Shown here: piece by piece, positions 25,572 through 32,795 of the stretch
Position numbering within the stretch: the stretch's first letter is position 1
Layout of the letters: each line of letters starts with the position of its first letter
Source of the DNA: Flavobacterium sp. LC2016-01
Lineage (GTDB): Bacteria > Bacteroidota > Bacteroidia > Flavobacteriales > Flavobacteriaceae
Length of the DNA: 64,000 nt
Assembly (NCBI RefSeq): GCF_009711135.1
Contig: NZ_WMIC01000005.1
Coordinates: 124,001 to 188,000, forward strand
Direction: 5' to 3'
Made by a program: the position numbers and the translations under genes
The notes under the pieces: model-generated
Database searches by the model: none
What the model was told of the DNA's origin: nothing
The model's input: only the letters and a program-made list of their open reading frames with translations

Positions 25572-26213
25572 TTAAAGTACTCTGCTCACCGTCAATCCAT
25601 CACGAATGGGTAATAAAATAGTTTCCACTCTCGGATCATCTTTTAAAAGCTGATTATATTCTAAAAGTACTTTTGTACTCACATCGTTTGGATGAACTGG
25701 TTCCAGAATTTTCCCGCTCCACAAAACATTGTCAGATAAAATAATCCCGCCTTTATTCATCTTTGGAACAATCATTTCCCAATAGTTCAAGTAGTTTTCT
25801 TTGTCTGCATCAATAAAAACCAAATCAAATTTCACATCAATTGCCGGAATAATATCTACGGCTTCGCCTAAATGCTGAAAAATTTGATTTCCCCAAGGTG
25901 AGGCATCAAAATATTTTCTTTGAAAATCAACCAATTCTTCTTTTATATCAATAGTATGCAATTGGCCATTTTCCTGCATTCCTTCGCATAAACACAAAGC
26001 AGCATAACCGGTATAAGTTCCTATTTCAAGAATATTTACAGGACGAATCAATTTAGAAAGCATGCTCAAAACACGTCCTTGAAAGTGACCGCTGAGCATT
26101 CTCGGTAAAAGAATTTTTTGATACGTTTCTTTATTAAGTTTTGCTAATAAGGCTGGTTCGTTTTCAGAATGCTGTTCGATGTAATCTTCAAGTTCTTGTG
26201 AAATAAAATGCAT
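25572..26213 (-). CDS. O-methyltransferase (caffeoyl-CoA OMT-like)
   Basis: A 213-aa class I SAM-dependent methyltransferase of the small bacterial O-methyltransferase family. Motif I is NILEIGTYTGYAALCLCEGM, followed by LHTIDIKEELVDFQRKYF, the metal-site region FDLVFIDADKENYLNYWEM, and GGIILSDNVLWSGK. A divalent metal is expected at the DADK/DN residues. A start nine codons earlier is excluded because the minus-strand -7 box TATTTTTG (26238-26245) overlaps it; the chosen start MHFISQELEDYIEQHSE is the family-typical one. The acceptor is unknown. Confidence 0.9.
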   Translation of the reverse strand: MHFISQELEDYIEQHSENEPALLAKLNKETYQKILLPRMLSGHFQGRVLSMLSKLIRPVNILEIGTYTGYAALCLCEGMQENGQLHTIDIKEELVDFQRKYFDASPWGNQIFQHLGEAVDIIPAIDVKFDLVFIDADKENYLNYWEMIVPKMNKGGIILSDNVLWSGKILEPVHPNDVSTKVLLEYNQLLKDDPRVETILLPIRDGLTVSRVL

Positions 26214-26237
26214 TTGTAGAGTCTTATAAATTTGAAG

Positions 26238-26245
26238 CAAAAATA
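26238..26245 (-). promoter_or_regulatory. -7 promoter box for the O-methyltransferase gene
   Basis: Minus-strand TATTTTTG, with a second overlapping-register copy at 26246-26253. It decides the start codon of the gene below. Confidence 0.45.
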
Positions 26246-26274
26246 CAAAAATAAAAGCTCAATTTTTGAAGCAT

Positions 26275-26304
26275 AAAAAAACCATTCGGGTAGGCGAATG
26301 GTTT
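26275..26304 (-). terminator. Rho-independent terminator after the repeat lipoprotein gene
   Basis: AAACCATTCG/CGAATGGTTT stem with a short loop. On the minus strand it is followed by a T run, ending the 26327-26659 transcript. Confidence 0.8.
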
Positions 26305-26326
26305 CTAATTCAATTTTTAAATGAAA

Positions 26327-26659
26327 TTATTTTTTCAAAGCTTCATTTACTTCTTTTGCTGTTTTAACAGTTCCGTCTTTTGCTGCTTTCGCCGCATTTT
26401 CTACTTTTTGGGCTCCTTTTTTAGTGGCGTCTTTTACGTCTTCAGCTGCTTTTTTAGTTGCATCTTTCACATCTTCTGCCGCTTTTTCTGTTTTGCTTAC
26501 TGCAGTATCTTTAACTTCTTCAATATCTGTTGTCAATGAATCAACTTTGTTTCCAAGAGTTAACTCTTCTTCTGCAGGTTTTGGTTCTTTTTTCTCGCAT
26601 GATTGTACAGCGAACGCTAATAAAGCAACAACAGCTAAGCTTAAAATTTGTTTTTTCAT
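26327..26659 (-). CDS. Small lipoprotein with amphipathic AEDVKDATKK repeats
   Basis: A 110-aa lipoprotein: MKKQILSLAVVALLAFAVQS then lipid Cys21. After a short acidic linker, the rest is a run of 11-residue Ala/Lys/Asp repeats (AAEDVKDATKK twice exactly, then GAQKVENAAKA and AKDGTVKTAKE), the pattern of LEA/apolipoprotein-like or YtxH-type amphipathic helices. Such proteins bind membranes or protect against stress; no specific role is assigned. An in-frame start 18 codons upstream is rejected because it places a non-signal stretch before the lipoprotein signal. Confidence 0.75.
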   Translation of the reverse strand: MKKQILSLAVVALLAFAVQSCEKKEPKPAEEELTLGNKVDSLTTDIEEVKDTAVSKTEKAAEDVKDATKKAAEDVKDATKKGAQKVENAAKAAKDGTVKTAKEVNEALKK

Positions 26660-26892
26660 AATGAATTTTCTTTTTAGGTTTATTAAAAAATAAAAGGTTA
26701 TATCGTTGAACAATAAAAATACAAATTTTAAAATTATTGCGCGCTTTGTAAGATTATTTTTCTTTTAAGAGCTAGACAATTCTTGTGCCAAACTTTTTAG
26801 TTTTAGAATAGAAACTTCTTTTTTTGATAAATTTATTTTTAAGAAAAATTATCTGCTGTTCTAATTCAATCGAACTCGCTGCCACAAGTGAG

Positions 26893-27486
26893 CTATTTAA
26901 TAACTAAAACATTTTCATTTTTTGCAAAATCAGTTAAAGTAATATTGAAAAGTATCGTTAATTCTTTGCCCGCTCTAACTACACCAAGTGCAGCTGACGG
27001 AGGCGTCATTTCAAAATCAGTAAAAGTAATTCGGTTAGAGCCTTGAAAAACAAAAGTACTGTTGTCATACGCTGTTACTTTTATTTGGGTTTTATAATCT
27101 TTACTTGCACCAGCGATCGTGAAAGTTCCAGTTAGTATCCATGTTGTTTCGTTTACTTTTTCTGCAGATTTTAAAACGTATTTAATGTATTTGTATGTTT
27201 TAGTATCTAAAGTTTCATATGCTACATCGTCCATGCTGGTTTTACTGCTTTTTATGCTTTCTGCTGGCAATGTAATGGTTAAGTTTTTAATATCTGTAAG
27301 TTTTGAATCTGTAATGGTCAAAAAAGCACTGCCAGTTCCTTCAGAAGATTTCATTACCCAATCATGTATGTTAGAAGTTCCAGCAACCTCAAAAATTGAT
27401 TTTGCTAAACTGAATCTCTTTTGTGCATTTACTTGAATTGAGAATGTAATTACTGCGGCTAATAAAATTAATTTGATCGGTCTCAT
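26893..27486 (-). CDS. YceI family protein (copy A)
   Basis: A 197-aa exported lipocalin-like protein with signal peptide MRPIKLILLAAVITFSIQVNA. Family features: AKSIFEVAGTSNIHDWVMKS, LTITLPAESIKSSKTSMDD, the KYIKYVLKSAEKVN strand, GTFTIAGASKDYKTQIKV and ITFTDFEMTPPSAALGVVRAG. YceI proteins form an extended calycin barrel that in TT1927b binds polyprenyl quinone-like lipid; a periplasmic carrier of an isoprenoid or amphiphile is inferred. It is about 50% alike by eye to copy B (29658-30227) and lies downstream of the barrel operon with its own -7 box. Confidence 0.88.
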   Translation of the reverse strand: MRPIKLILLAAVITFSIQVNAQKRFSLAKSIFEVAGTSNIHDWVMKSSEGTGSAFLTITDSKLTDIKNLTITLPAESIKSSKTSMDDVAYETLDTKTYKYIKYVLKSAEKVNETTWILTGTFTIAGASKDYKTQIKVTAYDNSTFVFQGSNRITFTDFEMTPPSAALGVVRAGKELTILFNITLTDFAKNENVLVIK

Positions 27487-27568
27487 TTGTATGTGGTATT
27501 TAGTTAAACCTAGATAACTTATAATTCGAATTTGATTTTAAATTATAAATCCTATCTTTTTCTTGAGT

Positions 27569-27576
27569 CAAATTTA
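27569..27576 (-). promoter_or_regulatory. -7 promoter box for YceI copy A
   Basis: Minus-strand TAAATTTG followed by GACTCAAG. The same extended motif (TACATTTGACCCAAG) precedes YceI copy B at 30284, suggesting shared control. The rest of the 217-bp gap 27487-27703 shows nothing else. Confidence 0.5.
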
Positions 27577-27703
27577 TTGTGAAGGAATAGTAAAAGAGCT
27601 GATAAAAATCATGGTTAGGGTTTTATTAAAGACGTATACTGGAGTAAAACATTTGCCTCCTCGCTTGTATAAGTTTTTGTATAGAAAATATTATTTGTGG
27701 TTT

Positions 27704-28255
27704 TTAATTTTTGTAAAGGCTGAAATTGATTACGATATCATCTTTTACTTTTATTAAACCAGCCATTTTTACGGGAGGTTCTAATTCTATATCAGAGAAT
27801 TTTAAACCAAGTGTTCCTTGAATTTTATCGTCTGTATTGTATAAAATAAAGTCTTTGTATTTTAATGTTTTGTCTGTAATGTAAAAGTTTAATTTGGATT
27901 TATAGTTTTTTCCGCATGGCCTTACATCTGAAATTGAAACAGTACTGTTTGGAAATTGTTTCACTTTTACGGTTCCCTGTAAATCTTTGGTCATTATTTT
28001 ATTGCCACAATCAAAGTTGGACATTTTGATTTCGGTATTGAAAGCGTTTCTTTTAACTGAATTTACGTAGACAGTATCTTTTATAGAAAACGTATTTGAG
28101 CAATTGTATTTGCCAACAGTTGATGCTCCGGTGATTTCTATTTTTATTTTATTTATTATCACGGCTGTATCCTCTGAAAAAAAAGTGGGTTTAGCACTTC
28201 CTAAAAAAAAGAAAACTGCTAAACCCGTAATTAAAACATAAAATTTATTTAACAT
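27704..28255 (-). CDS. YceI-like exported protein (divergent)
   Basis: A 183-aa protein with an N-terminal signal (MLNKFYVLITGLAVFFFLGS). The body keeps the YceI pattern: an initial strand IKIEITGASTVGKYNCSNTF, a middle FNTEIKMSNFDCGNKIMTKDL and a terminal LGLKFSDIELEPPVKMAGLIKVKDDIVINFSL, but it has two extra Cys pairs (KYNCSN, FDCGNK, VRPCGK) that could form disulphides, and a low match otherwise. It sits 5 bp after the beta-barrel gene in one operon, hence a partner in the same process. YceI assignment is by pattern; a fold search would settle it. Confidence 0.68.
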   Translation of the reverse strand: MLNKFYVLITGLAVFFFLGSAKPTFFSEDTAVIINKIKIEITGASTVGKYNCSNTFSIKDTVYVNSVKRNAFNTEIKMSNFDCGNKIMTKDLQGTVKVKQFPNSTVSISDVRPCGKNYKSKLNFYITDKTLKYKDFILYNTDDKIQGTLGLKFSDIELEPPVKMAGLIKVKDDIVINFSLYKN

Positions 28256-28260
28256 TTGTG

Positions 28261-29652
28261 TTAGAATGAAATTACTGCTTCGAACATTAATCCTTTAAAG
28301 CTTCCGCCAAAAAGATCGTTTGGTGTTGCACCATTAAATTGAGAGAAGTTTTTATAATTTTGATCTACATATTCTAATTTAGCCAAAACATTTTTTGTCA
28401 TAAACCATCCAGCGGCAGCTTCAAATCTGTTTATTTGAATCGCTTCTGCATTTGCATTAGCGAGTTTTCCATCAACTAAATTGTATTTTCCGCCCACATA
28501 AAATCTTTCATTTTCCCCAAAACGATAAACCAAATCTCCAACATATTGATTTACTTTTCTGCTGTCATCTGTTCCTTTATAATCACCTCCAGAAGTAAAT
28601 TCTAAAGTTCCAAAGAATTCAAGACCTTTATATTTGATAAAAGGGTTTACCATGTATGATGTTGCCCAGTTTCCATAATTAGGGTTAAATCTTCCAGTAT
28701 CTTTATTTGCTGTTGGATCAAAATTATTGGCAACAGTGCTTACAATTGCTCCAGTTGCTGGATTTATAATAGTATAGTCAGAATGGCTCATTACACCGTA
28801 AAAACGGCTTCCAGCTCTATCAGATGCATATAAATTTCCACTAGAATTTGCGGTATGATAATAAGATCCTGTTAATCTAATTCTTAAATCTTCGTTGATT
28901 TGTTTGTCCCAGCCTAATTTTGCAAGGATAGAAGGACTTATTGTAGAGTTATTCTCCGGTTTTGATACAGTAGGAGCTGCAGCAACAATTTCCTGAACGT
29001 TTTGGTTCAGTTTAGAGTTCGTAACCCCAATCATACTTACAAATCCAGATCTGTTGTAATAAACTTCGGCTCCCATTTCGGTAATAAAGGCGTCCATTAT
29101 GTTGTTCCCTACGAACGGATTCATAAAGGCGTTCCCGTTATCAGATCTTCTAAAGTGAGCGTCACCATAGTTGTTCTCCATCTGACCAATTTTGATCGTG
29201 GTGTACTTCATGAAATCAGCAAGGAAATCTTTTTTAATGAAGTCTAATTTGTCAATTTGCAGATACCCTCCTTTAACCCAAGTTTCGTTATGGTGTCTAG
29301 ATGCTAAATAAGCATCTAAATTTACGCGAACACCATCATATAATTGCGCTCCAATCGTAAAGTTGGCATTTGGCAAATTGAAATTATTCTCTAGATTGTT
29401 TAATCTGTAGTTTGGTGCTGTGGCAAGGTTTTGCTGGTCGTTGAACGAATTTACAGCTTGAAATTGAAGTGCAAACGCGGCACCCATATCAACACTTAAT
29501 CCTTTGTAAGTGACTGTATCTTTTTTAACATCAAATTGATTAATTCCTTTTTGGCCTCTCGGAATTTGATTTTGAATATGACCAAAACTAACCTGTGCGT
29601 TAATAGCAAATGTACTTGCTAACGTAATAAATGCGGCATAAATCTTCTTCAT
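28261..29652 (-). CDS. Outer-membrane beta-barrel (porin-like) protein
   Basis: A 463-aa exported protein with signal peptide MKKIYAAFITLASTFAINAQ. The sequence alternates aromatic-bounded strands throughout (ANFTIGAQLYDGVRVNLDAY, EVYYNRSGFVSMIGVTNS, RFYGVMSHSDYTIINP, ENERFYVGGKYNLVDGKL) and ends in GLMFEAVISF, a C-terminal Phe as expected for a BAM substrate. It is a porin or channel by appearance, substrate unknown. It lies 5 bp downstream of YceI copy B and 5 bp upstream of the YceI-like gene. Confidence 0.75.
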   Translation of the reverse strand: MKKIYAAFITLASTFAINAQVSFGHIQNQIPRGQKGINQFDVKKDTVTYKGLSVDMGAAFALQFQAVNSFNDQQNLATAPNYRLNNLENNFNLPNANFTIGAQLYDGVRVNLDAYLASRHHNETWVKGGYLQIDKLDFIKKDFLADFMKYTTIKIGQMENNYGDAHFRRSDNGNAFMNPFVGNNIMDAFITEMGAEVYYNRSGFVSMIGVTNSKLNQNVQEIVAAAPTVSKPENNSTISPSILAKLGWDKQINEDLRIRLTGSYYHTANSSGNLYASDRAGSRFYGVMSHSDYTIINPATGAIVSTVANNFDPTANKDTGRFNPNYGNWATSYMVNPFIKYKGLEFFGTLEFTSGGDYKGTDDSRKVNQYVGDLVYRFGENERFYVGGKYNLVDGKLANANAEAIQINRFEAAAGWFMTKNVLAKLEYVDQNYKNFSQFNGATPNDLFGGSFKGLMFEAVISF

Positions 29653-29657
29653 GGCAG

Positions 29658-30227
29658 TTATAAATTAAAGTTTAAATTGAATTTTATAGTTAAATCTTGT
29701 CCGGTTTTGATAGTGCCGAGCAATGCGGTTGGAGCTTTCATTCCAAAATCAGCAAAAGTAATTTTGTTTGTTCCCTGCAGATTTAACCCGTCTTTTGTAA
29801 CAGTTGTTTTTGCTGTGGTTTTATAGACTTTGCTAACTCCGGCAATTGTATAAGTTCCTGTTAGTTCCCAAGTTGTTTCGTTTACTTTTTCGGCAGATTT
29901 TAAAACATATTTAATGTTTTTGTTTTTGTCTGTTTTCAAAGTTTCATACGCTACTTTGTCCATGCTTTTTTTCTCGCTTTTTAGATTTTCTGCTAAAAGC
30001 GTAACAGACAGCGATTCGATTTCAGTGAGCTTTGAATTGGCTATTGTTAAGTTTGCTAATCCGGTTCCAGAACCTGATTTCATTTCCCAATCATGCAGCG
30101 TTGAGGTACCTGAAACCGAAAAAGCAGATTTAGAGTCTAAATTGTATGATTTTTGTGCAACCACAAATGATGTAATTCCTAAGAATGTTATCAGTGATAG
30201 TATTAATTTTAATTTTACTGTTTTCAT
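29658..30227 (-). CDS. YceI family protein (copy B)
   Basis: A 189-aa exported lipocalin-like protein (signal MKTVKLKLILSLITFLGITSFVVA). Family segments match copy A nearly in register: SAFSVSGTSTLHDWEMKSG, LSVTLLAENLKSEKKSMD, NIKYVLKSAEKVNETTW, LTGTYTIAGVSKVYKTTAK and ITFADFGMKAPTALLGTIKTG. It is first gene of the operon with the beta-barrel protein and the divergent YceI-like protein. A periplasmic lipid-carrier role is inferred from the family; partnership with the barrel is inferred from tight spacing. Confidence 0.88.
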   Translation of the reverse strand: MKTVKLKLILSLITFLGITSFVVAQKSYNLDSKSAFSVSGTSTLHDWEMKSGSGTGLANLTIANSKLTEIESLSVTLLAENLKSEKKSMDKVAYETLKTDKNKNIKYVLKSAEKVNETTWELTGTYTIAGVSKVYKTTAKTTVTKDGLNLQGTNKITFADFGMKAPTALLGTIKTGQDLTIKFNLNFNL

Positions 30228-30283
30228 TTTGTATTGATTTTATGTTTGTAGTGTAGTACTATGCGCATTTACTAATCTTGGGT

Positions 30284-30291
30284 CAAATGTA
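30284..30291 (-). promoter_or_regulatory. -7 promoter box for the YceI-barrel operon
   Basis: Minus-strand TACATTTG followed by GACCCAAG, matching the motif at 27569 in 14 of 16 positions. A leader of about 55 nt follows. Confidence 0.5.
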
Positions 30292-30502
30292 TCTTAGTTG
30301 TTGTAGTTTTTTTATGACAAAAATCATTGTTAAAATTTTATTAAAACAGTATTTATAACTACAACGTTTTCATTGCTTATGTTTTCGGGAAATCCTATAA
30401 CTGTTTAGACAGAATCATTGTTTTTAACTTGTTTAGGTATGTTAATTTTTTCATTTTTACAGATTGGTTCTTTCTTTATTCTTTTAGAAATGAACAAATA
30501 CT

Positions 30503-30510
30503 TAACTTTG
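30503..30510 (+). promoter_or_regulatory. -7 promoter box for rlmN
   Basis: TAACTTTG fits TAnnTTTG and ends 4 bp before the first ATG of rlmN, implying a leaderless or nearly leaderless transcript. Confidence 0.5.
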
Positions 30511-30514
30511 CAGC

Positions 30515-31564
30515 ATGCAAATGGAGAAAAAAGATATAAGAGCCTTATCAAAAGAGCAGTTGCGAGATTTTTTTGTCGCAAATAATGACAAAGCTTTTCG
30601 TGGAAATCAAGTATATGAATGGCTGTGGAGCAAAGGGGCACATAGTTTTGAAGACATGACCAATGTTGCCAAAACAACACGTTCAATGCTTGAAGATAAT
30701 TTTGTTATCAATCATATAAAAGTTGATACCATGCAGCGCAGCACTGACGGAACGGTAAAAAATGCCGTACGGCTGCACGATGGTTTAGTAGTTGAATCTG
30801 TTTTGATTCCAACAGATACTAGAACAACGGCTTGTGTTTCAAGTCAGGTAGGATGCAGTTTAGATTGTAATTTTTGTGCTACGGCTAGATTAAAGCGTAT
30901 GCGTAACTTAGAACCAGGTGAAATTTACGATCAGATTTTGGCAATTGACAAAGAAAGCCGTTTGTATTACAATCATCCGCTTTCTAATATTGTTTTTATG
31001 GGAATGGGAGAACCTTTAATGAATTACAATAATGTCATTAAAGCAATCGATATGGTTACCTCTCCAGAAGGTTTAGGAATGTCGCCAAAACGTATTATGG
31101 TTTCGACTTCGGGAATTCCGAAAATGATCAAAAAAATGGCCGATGACGATGTGAAATTCAAATTGGCAGTTTCACTACATTCGGCGATTGATGAAACGCG
31201 TGCGAAGATCATGCCTTTCAGTAAAAATTTTCCTTTAAAGGATTTGCGTGAGGCATTGGAATATTGGTACAGAAAAACAAAAAGTAAAATCTCATACGAA
31301 TACGTAGTCTGGAAAGGAATCAACGACGATAAAGCTTCTATTGATGCTTTGGTCAAATTCTGTAAATATGTGCCTTGCAAAGTCAATTTAATAGAATATA
31401 ACCCAATTGATGATGGAGAATTTCAACAGGCTTCAGAAGAATCGATTTTAGCTTATATAAAAGCTTTAGAGAATATTGGAGTAGTTGTAAAAGTAAGACG
31501 CAGCCGCGGAAAAGATATTGATGCCGCTTGCGGACAATTGGCCAATAAAGAAGCTGATGCATAA
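30515..31564 (+). CDS. rlmN: 23S rRNA (adenine(2503)-C(2))-methyltransferase RlmN
   Basis: A 349-aa radical-SAM enzyme that methylates A2503 of 23S rRNA and A37 of some tRNAs. The [4Fe-4S] motif is CSLDCNFCA with Cys114, Cys118 and Cys121. Other signatures: LVVESVLIPTDTRTTACVSS, VFMGMGEPLMNY, ISVTSG-like MVSTSGIPKMI, LAVSLHSA and a C-terminal VVKVRRSRGKDIDAACGQL with the catalytic Cys. Two ATGs compete: 30515 (used here) and 30521 (MEKKDIRAL). The -7 box at 30503-30510 puts the transcript start near the second. The gene stands alone, divergent from the YceI operon. Confidence 0.96.
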   Translation: MQMEKKDIRALSKEQLRDFFVANNDKAFRGNQVYEWLWSKGAHSFEDMTNVAKTTRSMLEDNFVINHIKVDTMQRSTDGTVKNAVRLHDGLVVESVLIPTDTRTTACVSSQVGCSLDCNFCATARLKRMRNLEPGEIYDQILAIDKESRLYYNHPLSNIVFMGMGEPLMNYNNVIKAIDMVTSPEGLGMSPKRIMVSTSGIPKMIKKMADDDVKFKLAVSLHSAIDETRAKIMPFSKNFPLKDLREALEYWYRKTKSKISYEYVVWKGINDDKASIDALVKFCKYVPCKVNLIEYNPIDDGEFQQASEESILAYIKALENIGVVVKVRRSRGKDIDAACGQLANKEADA

Positions 31565-31570
31565 TCCGTA

Positions 31571-31612
31571 AAAGAGGAAAGAACAAAGAGGAAAGAACAA
31601 AGAAGAAAGAAA
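31571..31612. repeat. Purine-rich AAAGAACAAAGA direct repeats
   Basis: GAGGAAAGAACAAA occurs twice, followed by GAAGAAAGAAA. The same word family (AAAGAACAAAGAA) recurs at 36771-36806 after the anti-sigma gene. Confidence 0.5.
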
Positions 31613-31629
31613 ATTTTTCGAAGATTTGT

Positions 31630-31702
31630 ATACTCCGCTAGGAGTTGAATATTGGTAGCAAGATATTCGAAAATCATAGCAATAATGTCCCCGTTGGGAC
31701 TT
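31630..31702. repeat. Dispersed element bounded by two small palindromes
   Basis: The ends are ACTCC-GCTA-GGAGT (31632-31645) and GTCCCC-GTT-GGGAC (31687-31700) around a core containing ATTGGTAGCAAG. I recall similar GTCCCGTAGGGAC...ATTGGTAG sequences between genes in Bacteroidetes, so this is probably a dispersed repeat; only one copy is in the window. Confidence 0.4.
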
Positions 31703-31714
31703 AATTAAATAAAC

Positions 31715-31764
31715 AAAAAAAGCATTAAGAATCAGGAATATCCTCGATCTTAATGCTTTTTTTT
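31715..31764. terminator. Bidirectional terminator between rlmN and lipoprotein gene
   Basis: AAAAAAAGCATTAAGA pairs with TCTTAATGCTTTTTTT; A run on one side and T run on the other serve both convergent transcripts. Confidence 0.85.
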
Positions 31765-31777
31765 AGGCAAAAAGGAT

Positions 31778-32638
31778 TTATTTTTTCAAATCAACTTCTT
31801 CTGTTACTCCGTCTTTTGTAATTGTTGCAAGCGTATCGCAGTCTCCATTGCCATAATCAATAACTGCTGTAGCTCCATTTTTAGTTACAGAGAGAACTCC
31901 TTTTACAGGAAATGCTTTTTTGCATGATGCTTTAAATTGTAAAGGGGTAGTAATTTCAGCAGAGAAAGTATCTCCATTTGGGAAAGTTGTTGTACCGCTT
32001 CCAGTTACCAGATAAGCATTGTCATCCCAATTGAACCAAGTATCAAAACCTTCAACTTGTTCTTTAACCAGTGTACCTTTTCGAGTATAAACGCCTCCAT
32101 CATCAAAAGTAATAGTCAAGTCGATTGCAGCGGTGAAAACAGGATGTGCTGTTGCAAGCAAATCGGTTGTTTTTACAGTTCGAACTATGCTTTTGCTTCC
32201 TTGAAGTTTTTTGCCATTGTGATAAAATCCATCAAAAGTATAACTAATCGTTTGTGTAGAAGATGCAAAATCATTAGAAAAAGAAATAATCATTTTTCCT
32301 TTTACAGTGTTTCCGTTTCCAAGTGTACAGCCTTCAGCACCAAAATCGACAGTTCTTGTCCAGGTGTTGTTAGTTAATACTGTTGTAATAGTAGCACAGC
32401 TCGGAAGGAAATTTTTTACCACGCCGCTTGGTTTTGCGGTTACGTTTTGCTGTGCACTAAATTGATCTTCAGCAATATTCGTTACATCATCAATTGAGGC
32501 ATCAATTTTAGAATTTGTAATGATCTCATCTTTCGTAATTGCTGCAGATGATCCGTCATTTGTTTTTTCATCAGAGTTACAGCTGATAAAAAAAGATAAA
32601 GCTGCTAATGTTCCAATAAAGAAAATTTTTGTTTTCAT
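31778..32638 (-). CDS. Putative lipoprotein, 286 aa
   Basis: No recognised domain. Lipoprotein signal with lipobox SFFISC (Cys20), followed by a Ser/Asp-rich linker and a beta-strand-rich body (TRTVDFGAEGCTLGNGNTV, KGKMIISFSNDFASSTQ, VTGSGTTTFPNGDTFSAEI, GVLSVTKNGATAVIDYGNG). The two NGNTV/PNGDT and GNGDCDT repeats suggest an internally duplicated sandwich. It is a typical flavobacterial surface or periplasmic lipoprotein with unknown function. It is monocistronic and converges with rlmN through a shared terminator. Confidence 0.7.
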   Translation of the reverse strand: MKTKIFFIGTLAALSFFISCNSDEKTNDGSSAAITKDEIITNSKIDASIDDVTNIAEDQFSAQQNVTAKPSGVVKNFLPSCATITTVLTNNTWTRTVDFGAEGCTLGNGNTVKGKMIISFSNDFASSTQTISYTFDGFYHNGKKLQGSKSIVRTVKTTDLLATAHPVFTAAIDLTITFDDGGVYTRKGTLVKEQVEGFDTWFNWDDNAYLVTGSGTTTFPNGDTFSAEITTPLQFKASCKKAFPVKGVLSVTKNGATAVIDYGNGDCDTLATITKDGVTEEVDLKK

Positions 32639-32779
32639 AATAAATTAGTTTTACGTGATTTTAATTAATGAACTCAAATTAGGCTTTAACTAGAATGTGT
32701 TTTCGTGGTGAATTTATATTAGTATGCAAATTATTGATATACTAACATAAAATAGACAACGTTTTTTTATTTAAAATAG

Positions 32780-32787
32780 TATATTTG
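32780..32787 (+). promoter_or_regulatory. -7 promoter box for the polyprenyl synthetase gene
   Basis: TATATTTG fits TAnnTTTG and ends 8 bp before the ATG, implying a leaderless or nearly leaderless mRNA. Confidence 0.5.
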
Positions 32788-32795
32788 AAATCGAA

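Noticed and set aside
27563..27757. 64-codon plus-strand frame in the gap before YceI copy A
   Set aside because: It overlaps the YceI -7 box and the 3' end of the YceI-like gene, is Lys/Tyr-rich without a clear domain, and has no supporting promoter.
30405..30686. 93-codon minus-strand frame opposite the start of rlmN
   Set aside because: It runs through the rlmN promoter and coding start on the opposite strand, with Cys/His-rich translation and no family features.
31571..31612. Short regularly spaced direct repeats, checked as a CRISPR remnant
   Set aside because: The units are purine slippage tracts of 10-14 bp with no unique spacers, no cas genes and no leader.
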